From contig BFEA01000515.1 in the NCBI GenBank assembly GCA_003427395.1, forward strand, positions 773,752 through 806,376: a DNA stretch of 32,625 nucleotides, read 5' to 3'. The first letter of the stretch is position 1; every line of letters starts with the position of its first letter. A model generated the notes under the pieces. That model searched no databases. It was not told the origin of the DNA and saw only the letters and a program-made list of their open reading frames with translations. This document shows positions 18,698 through 28,005 of this stretch, piece after piece. The position numbers and the translations under genes are program-made. Source of the DNA: Chara braunii. Taxonomy: Eukaryota; Streptophyta; Charophyceae; Charales; Characeae.

Positions 18698-21600
18698 TCA
18701 AGCATCTCCAGTCTCGTTCCGCGGTGCCACCACTGCGGAATGATTGCATTTATCTTCGTTTACCATTTCGTCAACCCCCACCACCTTCACCTTGTTCGTA
18801 GCCAGTTTCTCCATGGCCTTGACCAGTTCCCGGAAAATGCTCTCGTTCTGTTTGATGAAATTCTCGGGGCTCTCCTGCCCTTGTCGAAGCCCGCTAAGTA
18901 TGAATTGGACCTCCAGACCAGTTGAGGCCTCACCGATGTCACATGTTCCCTGGATAGTTTGAAGAATAGGCGCAGCATTATTGCTGACCTCCTTTCTGTT
19001 CGGACGTGTGTCGCCTGTGTTTGTCACGCTTAGAACGAGAGGTTGGATCGGTCCAGGCAAACTGTCTTGGGGTATCGAAAAAACAAGAGCGCGCCCGGAT
19101 GAGCTGGCTGTTCTGATTACGCGGACTGGCATCTGCTCCTCTGAAGAATCTCGCGCCACGTCCTCAAGTCGCAGGCTTACGCCGTCCACGTTGGGTTGCT
19201 TCATGATAACCCCGTCCGTTTCTGGCTTCAGCTCGACAGGTGAATAAACGATATGCACTGCTTCTGCCATGTCGGGGCTGATTTCCGTCAACAGCCAACC
19301 TCTGATGCGGGCGTGAGCGGTCTCGATGGAGGAACAAAGATCGTCTGGTTTGTCGTCACTTAGCGCAGGCCTGTACTCGACAACAACCAGGTCCGTGTCA
19401 TGATCAGCTCGCTTCAGCTCCGCGCTCCAGCCTGAAAGCTGCTCTTCGAAGTGGCCCTCAGAGATGGGGAGGATTTTCACCTTTCGCTGGTTGAGTCCCT
19501 TTACGCGATGGTATTCAATCACAGCGCCCACCCTCCACGACCTATCAACGGAGCCACTCCCTTTCTGGCCAAGCGCTCCTGCAGTTTCAGTTCTGTCATA
19601 CTCCTCGGTTATCCAGAGCAGCTCTTCGCCAGGCATCAGGTCACCGCTGACTTTCCGAAGGCATTCAATTTTATCCTTGGCCAGACTGGCGTTCCCGTTC
19701 GCCATGGACAAAAGTATGGCTTTGCCCCTCCTCTCCTGACTGGGCTGATCGAGCTTCTTGACCAGGAGAGGATCTTGAAATCCGCCATCACAGAGAAAGC
19801 CGTCAATCTCATTCTGCTTGATGAGGGCGTCCCACATCTCCACAGTCGCGCATCCGCCGATAAGGATGCGTACAGCCTCGGCCGCTTCAATATTCATGAA
19901 CCCGCGGATTACCTTTCGTATGTGCCCAGCTGTGTCTACTAGGTGATTGGGCGGTAGTACGCCGTTCTGCAGCAGTGGAGGCTCGTAAGCGATAACTATG
20001 TTTCGCAAGTCCTGTCCCATCCCACCGATAATTTCCTTAAGTTGCGCTTCACAGAGACGCTTCTCGTCCTCGAGCTTATAAGTGACATTATGGTTCTGGT
20101 CGTCTCGCGAATCTTTCTGTCCAAGCCGCAGTACGACCCGAAGACCGGAGCGCATAGCTAGTGACACATCTCCACGAACAACCCTGTTCCACTTAGAGCA
20201 GACATCTTCCCCATTGCTAGAACCCATCTCCGGTGGCCCGGCCTGGAGCAGAACGTAGGAAATCCCTCCCTTCGTTGGGCCCTCGCAAGTAACTTCGGCG
20301 GAAACGGCCGGTGCCGCGAGTTCGATTCCCTCCGTTTTAAACTTAGTTCCCTTCGTCTTCCGAAGCTCCTTGAGCTCCATGCAGACGACCACGTCTAAGC
20401 AATCTCGGCTTCTGTTTGCATGAAAATTTGTCAGGCACTTGTCCACATCGTTAGACTCCCAGCTGTCGACCACTAAGAACCTCCTTCCCCTCAAGCATCT
20501 CTCCCACAAGTTTCCAAAGGCATATTCACACGCCCTTCGGAATCCGTGAAACCGCGTGGAAAACTGCTCGATATCCACTTGGTCGACTGCCACCTCGGCA
20601 AGGTATTGCTCCATGTCACTCTCCATTTCTGATATCAAACTCCACAGCCAGCGAGGGCACAAAGAATCTCGCTTCTTCACTTCCGTGATGTACCACTTCC
20701 ATTCCCTATTCGCTCTCTTTATCGTTTCAATTCGCCGCTGGAAAAGTTGAGGTTCGTTCGGTGACAAATTACCCAGATCCGGTTCGTTCGGTGGCGAATC
20801 TCCAGTTGACTGGATTCGAATGCCTATGCCATCTACATTGGGCTGCTCCATGATTTCCCTCTGCAACTCTGGAGCTAGCTTGTCCAGGGAACAAACAATA
20901 CGCACACGTTCTGCGGCGCCCGGGCTTATGTTCGTTAGAATCCACCTTCTGATGCAGGCGTGAGTGGCCTCAATAACTACGGGAAGATGATCTCGCGCAG
21001 GTCTGTACTCGATGACGACAACCTCCTCGCCTTCACGATCAGCTCGCTTCAGCTCCTCTATCAACCATCGAAGCTGCCTATCTATTGCCTCCGTTAGCTC
21101 CTCTCCAATGCGTCCGTCCGAAACAGGGATGATCTTCACCTTACGCCGCTCGTTTTCATTCGAAGAATGGTCACTTATAATAGCCTCCTCTATTCGAGGC
21201 ATCGCGGCGTCCGCGCGAACGTCATCGGGACTATCGCTTCTTACGTTCGCCTTAGTCGTCCAGACCACCTCTTCTCTGCCCGTCTGATCCTGGCTGAGCC
21301 GCTCAAAGGCATGCTTGCCCAGTGTGGCATTTCCGTTTGCCCCGCTGCAAAGCAAGATTTTGCCCGTCCTCTCTCGACTGGTATGATCGAGTTTCTCGAC
21401 GAGGAGAGGGTCTCGGAACCCACCTTCGAAGAAAAAGCCGTCAATGTCGTTCTGCCGGATGAGGGCATCCCACATCTCGAGCGTCGCGCATCCGCCTAAA
21501 AGGATGCACGTTGTCTCGGCCGCCTTCGTACTCACCAAATCCCCGATGACCTTTCGTATGTGTCGAGCCGTATGAATAACCTGACTCTGCTGCAGCGCGG

Positions 21601-24163
21601 CAGCGCTCTCTCCATGCAATGACGATGGCCAAGACACATACGGTGGAGGCCAATAAGCGACAACTACGTTTCGCCAATCGCGGACAATCGGACTGATAAT
21701 GCCCTTAAGCTGGGCTTCACAGTAACTCTCCTCCGCCATCAGCTCCGGAGCCAGGTAGCTGTTCTTTCCGGCCTGACAATCATCTCGTCCAAGCCGCAGT
21801 ATGACCCGAAGACCGGCTTGCACAGCGACGGATACGTGCTCACCAATGACCTTGTTCGACTCCAAGCAGAGACGTCCGCCATCCGCCGAAGGCCATACGG
21901 GACATGCCGAAAGCAGCACGTAAGGGATGCCGTTCTCTTTTAAGACTTCAGGAGAAGCACAGAGTGAAGAGCCGCAATCTGCGGCAAGATCGATACCCTT
22001 GATTTCTGCGTTCTGTTCCTTTATCTTCCAAAGCTCCCGGAGCCGCATGGAGACGACAACGTCACAAAGACCTAGCCTTCTGTTTGCCAAATTCTTAAGG
22101 CAGTCGTCAACGTACGTGGACTCCCAGCAGTCGACCACCATCAACCTCCTTCCCCATAGCGACCTCTCCCACAGCTCTCCGAAGGCATATCGGCACGCCC
22201 TTCGGAAGTCGTCAAACCGCGCAGTAAATTCCCCCGGCTCGACGCGACCACCCAGCGCCTCGTTGCCCAGCCATCGCTCGAAATCACGCTTCCATTCTAA
22301 TATAGTGCTCCACAGCCAACGCGGGCATGAAAACTCTCGCTTCTCCACCTCGTTCATGTACTGCGTCCATTGGTTTCTCGCGGTGCTTATCTCCGCGCTT
22401 CGCCTCTCGTGCAAAGTGAGCTTCTCGTTGAGCTGTTTCCAACACTCGACCACCACTGGAGGTCGTTCCCACGTTTTTTGAAGCACAGCAGCCGTTGACG
22501 ACTGTCGCTGGTCAAGGCCGAGAATCCCGCATCGGTCAATCCTGAGCTTGGGGAGAACGCCCTTCCGCCCTGCCTTCACCGCTACTGTGCCGGCTGGTAT
22601 GTGTAGTTTTCCAGCTTTCTGAAATTCATATACGTGCAGACACATCTGATCAGACTCTTGATTCCGCGACCAATACTCGAGAGGTGGCAACACGTGGTCC
22701 GTCGGTCTTGTATTATCCACGTACTGGCGGTGATGCCCTCTCTTACAGTCGAAGTACTCAATGGTGAAGGGATGCCCCTCGCTAACTTGCTCACTGTAAT
22801 CAGCAAAGAGCGCTGCCCCCCGCACAACCGCTTCGTCTTGAAAAGGATGGGCCTTGGGCTCTATGTGGAGGCCCGTCCTAAGCATCTCCACGACGTCGAG
22901 AATGCGTGTCGATCCACCAACCAACACAACTTCCCTGAGTTCCCTCACATTGCCTGCATCCAAGACCAGACGGACGCACCTCATGCACTCTTCGCGCAAA
23001 CTCCTACATTGTTCATGAAATTCTTTGCGGGTAACCATCACGTTGAGATCGTCATCGCCGCGGAAACTCTCAACCAGCACCGGAGCGTCTGTAAGCAAAG
23101 ACAGATCCTTCTTCGCTTTTTCGCTCGCTGTCTTCAGCCCCACCAACGTGCTGGCGCTCAAAGTGGTAGTCCGACGAGACGGCTCCTGCTTTCCATAAAG
23201 TAGTAACTCCATCATCTTGTGGTCAAAATCCATTCCTCCGAGGCTTGGATTGCCTTCCACTGAGTCGACGGTGAGCTGCCTGCCACAAATCGTAATGAGA
23301 GCGACTTCAAAGCTTCCTCCACCCAGCGAGAAAACAAGGATCTTCGTCCTCGCTTGAGTTCCGACGTCAGAGCAGCTGCCTAAGGAGATTAACCCTGTGT
23401 GCTGGGCATAGCACAAAGCAGCCGCCGTCGATTCGCTGACTAGCTGCACATCCGTGAAACCTGCGAGCTCGGCCGCCAATTTGGTCGCGGATCGCTGCCT
23501 ATCGCAATAGAGCGCTGGCACGGAAATGACAGCCGCGTTCAGATCGTCGTACCCAAGAAAAGCCTCGGCATCACTCTTTATCTTTGCGAGAAGCATCCCT
23601 ATAACCTGCTCAGGCAATAAGAACCTCGTGCCATCATCCTGGGTACGCGACCCCGTGAACAATCCTTCCATTCTCGTCTTTGTCTGATGTCCACAATCGC
23701 TCATCAAAGAGGACAACAGTCCACTCTTCACCTCCAACAACACCTCGCCCGATTCTCCCTTAGCGATGGTGAATGGCCACCATTTCTTGTCCTCTTCAGT
23801 GATCCGGTCGTACTTCCGTCCAAGAAGGCGTTTGACCTCGTATAGCAAGTTCCCCGGTCTTCGCACCGCCTGACTCTGTGCTTGCTCTCCCAGTAAGCGC
23901 TTCTTGTCTGTGAATGCGACACGAGATGGAGTCGAGAGTTTTCCTCCGGAATCCGGTATGACACGGACCACCCCCCCCTGACACACCGCCGCTAAACATG
24001 ACGACGTACCAAAGTCAATCCCTATACGCGGTCGCGCGTCACCGTCACTCATTTCAATCTGCTGGGTAGAAGACGTATCAAGATTGGTCCCAGAGTTGCT
24101 GGATTGTGAACGAGTCACATGTCCAGGCGTTGGCTTTCCTTTCCACAATCGCTTGGCAAACAT
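18698..24163 (-). CDS. Hsp70-like chaperone fused to two tandem TIM-barrel modules (1821 aa)
   Basis: One uninterrupted frame. Residues 45-455 are an Hsp70 nucleotide-binding domain: IGIDFGTSSCLAAV (47-60), ILVFSLGGGSFEVALI (275-290), EVVLVGGSTRILDVV (411-425) and DEAVVRGAALFA (443-454). Residues 461-565 are a shortened beta substrate-binding domain (QMCLHVYEF, LRIDRCGILGL). Two repeats follow (about 570-1120 and 1139-1680). Each holds an Hsp70-lid-like helical segment (570-670; 1139-1228), a full TIM-type barrel (671-930; 1227-1480) and a second TIM C-terminal half (1007-1120; 1559-1670). TIM homology is clear in LESNKVIGEHVSVAVQAGL, NIVIAYEPP and the GGC...IDGF loops. The catalytic His is Ala (A753, A1308), NWK is replaced by CWE/SWE, and the catalytic Glu survives only as E1394. 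So a non-enzymatic TIM role is likely. Met38 (24052) is an alternative start giving a typical Hsp70 N-terminus; the 37-residue basic, Ser/Thr-rich extension could be a transit peptide. No introns are apparent. Confidence 0.9.
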   Translation of the reverse strand: MFAKRLWKGKPTPGHVTRSQSSNSGTNLDTSSTQQIEMSDGDARPRIGIDFGTSSCLAAVCQGGVVRVIPDSGGKLSTPSRVAFTDKKRLLGEQAQSQAVRRPGNLLYEVKRLLGRKYDRITEEDKKWWPFTIAKGESGEVLLEVKSGLLSSLMSDCGHQTKTRMEGLFTGSRTQDDGTRFLLPEQVIGMLLAKIKSDAEAFLGYDDLNAAVISVPALYCDRQRSATKLAAELAGFTDVQLVSESTAAALCYAQHTGLISLGSCSDVGTQARTKILVFSLGGGSFEVALITICGRQLTVDSVEGNPSLGGMDFDHKMMELLLYGKQEPSRRTTTLSASTLVGLKTASEKAKKDLSLLTDAPVLVESFRGDDDLNVMVTRKEFHEQCRSLREECMRCVRLVLDAGNVRELREVVLVGGSTRILDVVEMLRTGLHIEPKAHPFQDEAVVRGAALFADYSEQVSEGHPFTIEYFDCKRGHHRQYVDNTRPTDHVLPPLEYWSRNQESDQMCLHVYEFQKAGKLHIPAGTVAVKAGRKGVLPKLRIDRCGILGLDQRQSSTAAVLQKTWERPPVVVECWKQLNEKLTLHERRSAEISTARNQWTQYMNEVEKREFSCPRWLWSTILEWKRDFERWLGNEALGGRVEPGEFTARFDDFRRACRYAFGELWERSLWGRRLMVVDCWESTYVDDCLKNLANRRLGLCDVVVSMRLRELWKIKEQNAEIKGIDLAADCGSSLCASPEVLKENGIPYVLLSACPVWPSADGGRLCLESNKVIGEHVSVAVQAGLRVILRLGRDDCQAGKNSYLAPELMAEESYCEAQLKGIISPIVRDWRNVVVAYWPPPYVSWPSSLHGESAAALQQSQVIHTARHIRKVIGDLVSTKAAETTCILLGGCATLEMWDALIRQNDIDGFFFEGGFRDPLLVEKLDHTSRERTGKILLCSGANGNATLGKHAFERLSQDQTGREEVVWTTKANVRSDSPDDVRADAAMPRIEEAIISDHSSNENERRKVKIIPVSDGRIGEELTEAIDRQLRWLIEELKRADREGEEVVVIEYRPARDHLPVVIEATHACIRRWILTNISPGAAERVRIVCSLDKLAPELQREIMEQPNVDGIGIRIQSTGDSPPNEPDLGNLSPNEPQLFQRRIETIKRANREWKWYITEVKKRDSLCPRWLWSLISEMESDMEQYLAEVAVDQVDIEQFSTRFHGFRRACEYAFGNLWERCLRGRRFLVVDSWESNDVDKCLTNFHANRSRDCLDVVVCMELKELRKTKGTKFKTEGIELAAPAVSAEVTCEGPTKGGISYVLLQAGPPEMGSSNGEDVCSKWNRVVRGDVSLAMRSGLRVVLRLGQKDSRDDQNHNVTYKLEDEKRLCEAQLKEIIGGMGQDLRNIVIAYEPPLLQNGVLPPNHLVDTAGHIRKVIRGFMNIEAAEAVRILIGGCATVEMWDALIKQNEIDGFLCDGGFQDPLLVKKLDQPSQERRGKAILLSMANGNASLAKDKIECLRKVSGDLMPGEELLWITEEYDRTETAGALGQKGSGSVDRSWRVGAVIEYHRVKGLNQRKVKILPISEGHFEEQLSGWSAELKRADHDTDLVVVEYRPALSDDKPDDLCSSIETAHARIRGWLLTEISPDMAEAVHIVYSPVELKPETDGVIMKQPNVDGVSLRLEDVARDSSEEQMPVRVIRTASSSGRALVFSIPQDSLPGPIQPLVLSVTNTGDTRPNRKEVSNNAAPILQTIQGTCDIGEASTGLEVQFILSGLRQGQESPENFIKQNESIFRELVKAMEKLATNKVKVVGVDEMVNEDKCNHSAVVAPRNETGDA

Positions 24164-25005
24164 CTCAATTTTCCACTGAAGTTTTTTCCGATTAACAATC
24201 CGTTCCTTTGTGGGTTGCTACATGTCTTCTGTCTAACCACAGCTCCCGTGGCGTTGGATCTTACAGCTAATTCCAGTCCTCCGCTCTCAATCCACCTCTC
24301 CGTTTCCTCTCGTTACAGCAGTCTTCCGCTCTCTAACGACTCTCAAATCCTGTCGTCATTCAGAAAAATATGCCCTTAATGAGGCACTGACCACGGTGAC
24401 CAATATTGACCTTACTCTAAATCTTCTCGCTGCTCGTTTTCCTCCTCAAAAGAGAGGAAAAAGGAAACACCTTGTCCACTCCCTTTGGCTAAGAGCAAGT
24501 CTACAGTTTCTTTCACGTGCCACCACAGAGTCCGCACTCCCTTCGCGGCCCTCCCCTCGTTTCTGCTTCGACCACCACTTCCACTTTTCTACAAAATAAT
24601 TTTATCACTACGCTCGAACCGCTAACGTTGCCAAACTCAACACGTTCCCCCTACCTTTCTCTTTTCTTCTTTCAACCTTGGAGAGAAGCCTGACGATCGA
24701 GAATGCTCTGAAACCGGAGCAGCCGAGACCACTTCAAGAGGACCGCAGATCGATTAATCTTCCAACCTGAGACAGGTACGCCATCAAACCACAAGCGACA
24801 CAATTAGTCGAGTCAAGTGCTAACACCATGCCCGTTCTCTCCAACAACTCGGCTTCGTTCAGACCCAATCTGAAACTCAAGCGCAACAGAAGCGCACTGC
24901 GGGGACGCGTCCAGCATCGAATACGGACAGCGCCGGTAGCCGACTTGCGGCGAAGATTAACAAGCCCTAGCTGCTTGTGCCATCAACGCGTGACAGGCAC
25001 TGAGA

Positions 25006-25010
<5 letters not shown>
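24164..25010. promoter_or_regulatory. Upstream region of the Hsp70-TIM gene
   Basis: No coding sequence is seen. On the minus strand it should hold the 5' UTR and promoter. A CACGTG G-box core lies at 24514-24519, about 350 bp upstream of the first ATG. No canonical heat-shock element (nGAAnnTTCn repeats at correct spacing) and no convincing TATA box were found, so heat induction is not indicated. Confidence 0.35.
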
Positions 25011-25086
<76 letters not shown>

Positions 25087-25137
25087 NNNNNNNNNNNNNN
25101 NNNNNNNNNNNNNNNNNNNNNNNNNGGGGGGGGGGGG
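25011..25137. repeat. (CT)n microsatellite, sequence gap and G run
   Basis: CT dinucleotides at 25011-25086, 39 Ns at 25087-25125, then a 12-base G run. The gap size may be arbitrary. Confidence 0.95.
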
Positions 25138-26787
25138 AGGGAGGTTGGGTGCATATGTATTTTTCTGTTACTCCGCGTGTAGGATGGTCAGAGTTGGCGC
25201 GCTTGCGTGTGTGAATCGGTCTACGTGCTTGTGTTCTTGCGCGGTCCGCTCTGGCTTATAAACCGATGCAGCTACGCTTCGTGGGGCGTGATGAAGAGAG
25301 CATGAGAAAGAGAGCGAGGAAGATGTGCCTGTGCTGTACTGACGGTGCTTACGGTGTTTTCAAACAGATGGTGCAATCGTTTCCGTGGGGGGCGAGAACC
25401 AGTGTCGATGATCTCCAGGTCATCCGCGTTTGGAGGTGGGAGGCAATTTCCGCAGGTTACGTCCGGGAAGCAACCAACCTCTAAGGGCATACGGAAAGTT
25501 CGACTATCTTCTCAAAATTTTCGTTTCCCTGTTCTCCAAGAGAAGATATCGGAATCTATTTCTGGAACTACAGAGCATGACGTTATTTTCCACTGCTAAA
25601 GCGACATCAGTGGAGGAACGGGAAAAGAAGCAGATAAGAGAGAGAAAGGCGCAAAGAGAATGGGAAAGAAAAAAGAAACGTTAACACGCAAATTAGCAGA
25701 GGAAACCAGAATGTGCGCTCGCAGACGGGAAAACACGGCCGACACCATGCGACCGTTGCAGATACTGAAGAATGGCGGAAGGCAAGGAAGCGCCAAGGAA
25801 AGAAACCTCAAGGGAAGGGGAAGGAGGACGAAACACGGGGGCGACGTTCCAAGCTCTCACAATGAAAAACTTTTTCAACGAAGAGGAGACGAAAGCGGGG
25901 TAAGGGTCAAGGATGACGAGGCGGAGGATTGACGAACGGGCGAGAACGAGCTACGAGACGACATGACGACGACGAGAGAAAGAGATTGGGCTTCATATAA
26001 GAGCAGGTCATCACGTGGTTACCTGCACAAACGCTGGCTTAGACGCTCCACCTGTCCTTCTCCTTCTTCGTTCGCTCAACTCCATTAGCTACACCTAGTA
26101 AGGTCGACAGTTATAATTTTCGACCTCTCCCGAGTCCCGAACGCTATGCATTTCAACTACACGCTTCTGCTCCACTCCCGCTAGTAACACGAGGAGAATA
26201 GATTTTATCCCGTCACAGCTATGTGAATTATCGTAGACACACAACCGTACACCCAGCTACTCTCCCCCGTCCTCTTGCCGACATCACCATCATCTCTCAA
26301 GATCTGTAAATCCACGCCCTGCTGTCCGCTTTTTCTCTCACTCTCTCAAGCTCCAATCGCCCGCGCTTGGTGCGATTCGATCTCTAGTCTATGGACGCAG
26401 TGAGGTGTGCGGATTTAAACTACAGACATGTCTCCCACTAGAAGTGCCCGGGGAAATAATCACGCCATTCCCGCCCCGTCCTTTCTTTCTCCTTAGTCCC
26501 TCGGTTGTCGCTCGTCCTCTCTCCTCCGTCACTAATGACACGGAATCGGAATGAAATTCAATGTCAAGACGTTTTCGGCCGGTGGACACTGGGAAGAACC
26601 CCCGCCGTCCGTCTTCCTCCGACGCCGCTCTCAGAACCGTCGCACATGTTCAACTAGAAAGATTAGCATCCATGTCGGGAACAGACTGGAGTTCATTCCA
26701 AGCAAATTCGAACCCGCCCGGGCGCAAGCCACGGTCCCACCCCAACGTTGCCTTCGTCCCGGGTCCCTGTGACCTCTTACCCCCTGA

Positions 26788-26789
<2 letters not shown>

Positions 26790-26824
<35 letters not shown>
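26790..26824. repeat. (CT)n microsatellite
   Basis: About 17 CT units. Confidence 0.95.
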
Positions 26825-26827
<3 letters not shown>

Positions 26828-27436
26828 CTCTATTTCTCTGTGGCCCGCGTGAGCGCACGCGCCCTTTTGTGCGGGGACTCCGCATACTCCCGGCTTGGAC
26901 AAGTTTCCATGCGACGTAGCATATAGAAATTCAAGAACCACGCCAGATGGCACACGAAAAAGGGAAAAACACAGAGTGCACCTGCCCACCGGAGGCCGCA
27001 ACGTGCATTTGTAATAATTCCATGAGGCCTTGTGATAACGAGACGGTCCCTGCCCTCGGCCGTATTTGATGTGAGCGGTGAAGTGCTCCCGTCTAAGGGC
27101 CGACTCACACTTGACGCTTTTTGGCAAAATAGCAAAATTTGCTGTAGTTTTGAAGTCACACTTTGCCCCGCCCGCCCGTCAAATCGCAATTGTTGAGCAA
27201 TTTGCGACCACCTCTATTTCTTTTTCACCTTCCCTCGACTACTTTTTCGGTCTGACCCCACAAGTGAGCAATGTCGTAGGACTATAATTAGGAGTAGTGG
27301 TAGGTAGATAGTGTGAGGTGAAACGGAGAGAAGAATGTAGCTAACCTTTTTCAATTTGATAGGGATAATTGGTGGAAACCTTCCACGCCAACACCTCTTC
27401 AATTTTTACCGCCTGCCGTTCCGCCCTTTGGTACTA

Positions 27437-27476
27437 CATGCCCAAACCTTTCCCCGCATGCCCAAACCTTTCCCTG
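27437..27476. repeat. 20-bp tandem duplication
   Basis: CATGCCCAAACCTTTCCCCG is followed directly by a copy with one difference (T for C at position 19). Confidence 0.9.
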
Positions 27477-28005
27477 CAGAGCAGGCCCAGGCGTGCCTCC
27501 AAGGGCCCTACGGGTGGCACATAAACAGAGCCAGTTTCATTCCGATGTAAAAGAGGCCAAGGGTGGTACCCTTAATGGTTACAACAAGGCCCAAGTACGT
27601 ATTTTCAGAAAAGAGGCCCTACCAGTTCATGAATCTTTTTTTTTTTTTTTTTTTTTTTGGGACAAATGCTCCACTCTATTCGTGGGGAGCAATAAGTGCT
27701 GGGGACTGGGCCCAGCGTCCCATATAGAATTATACAAGTCATTTGATATACCAGGGCCATTACCTGGCCTCGGCTAAGAACAATCTGAGAACTATTAAAG
27801 GAGTTCACGAAAATTGAGGAAAAACATGGATAACTGCTGACCCGGAGTTGTGTCTTATTAGGTGGCTCACGTGCTCCAATCACATCGGCAACTTGATGCT
27901 CTCAGATGCCAAAACCAGGGTAGATTGGATGGCCTCGTGCATTCTTCGTGGTAGGGCCTTAGTGCAATATATGAATTCGCACGCCTCTGCTCTTCACCTT
28001 TTTAG

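Larger units (their letters stand above)
25138..28005. other. Long non-coding stretch
   Basis: No gene is supported. It contains a (CT)n tract (26790-26824), a 20-bp tandem duplication (27437-27476) and a T run (27636-27658). A sequence starting TAAGGGCCGACTCACACTTG near 27095 resembles DNA-transposon termini but has no visible partner. A TATATAAG-like motif near 25995 with a CACGTG at 26012-26017 could be promoter-like by chance. Open frames around 25660-25930 are Lys/Arg-rich and have no recognisable domain. Confidence 0.5.

Noticed and set aside
24164-24400. Heat-shock elements upstream of the Hsp70 fusion
   Set aside because: GAA and TTC trimers occur near 24170-24190 on the minus strand but with gaps of 4-5 instead of 2 bases, so they do not form an HSE.
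24828-25214. Plus-strand ORF with Ser-Leu and X runs
   Set aside because: Produced by the CT microsatellite and the N gap.
25660-25932. Lys/Arg-rich plus-strand ORF
   Set aside because: Purine-rich sequence gives open Lys/Arg/Glu frames by composition; no domain or conservation is visible.
27095-27190. DNA-transposon terminus TAAGGGCCGACTCACACTTG
   Set aside because: It looks like a TIR start with TAA, but no inverted partner was found in the window.
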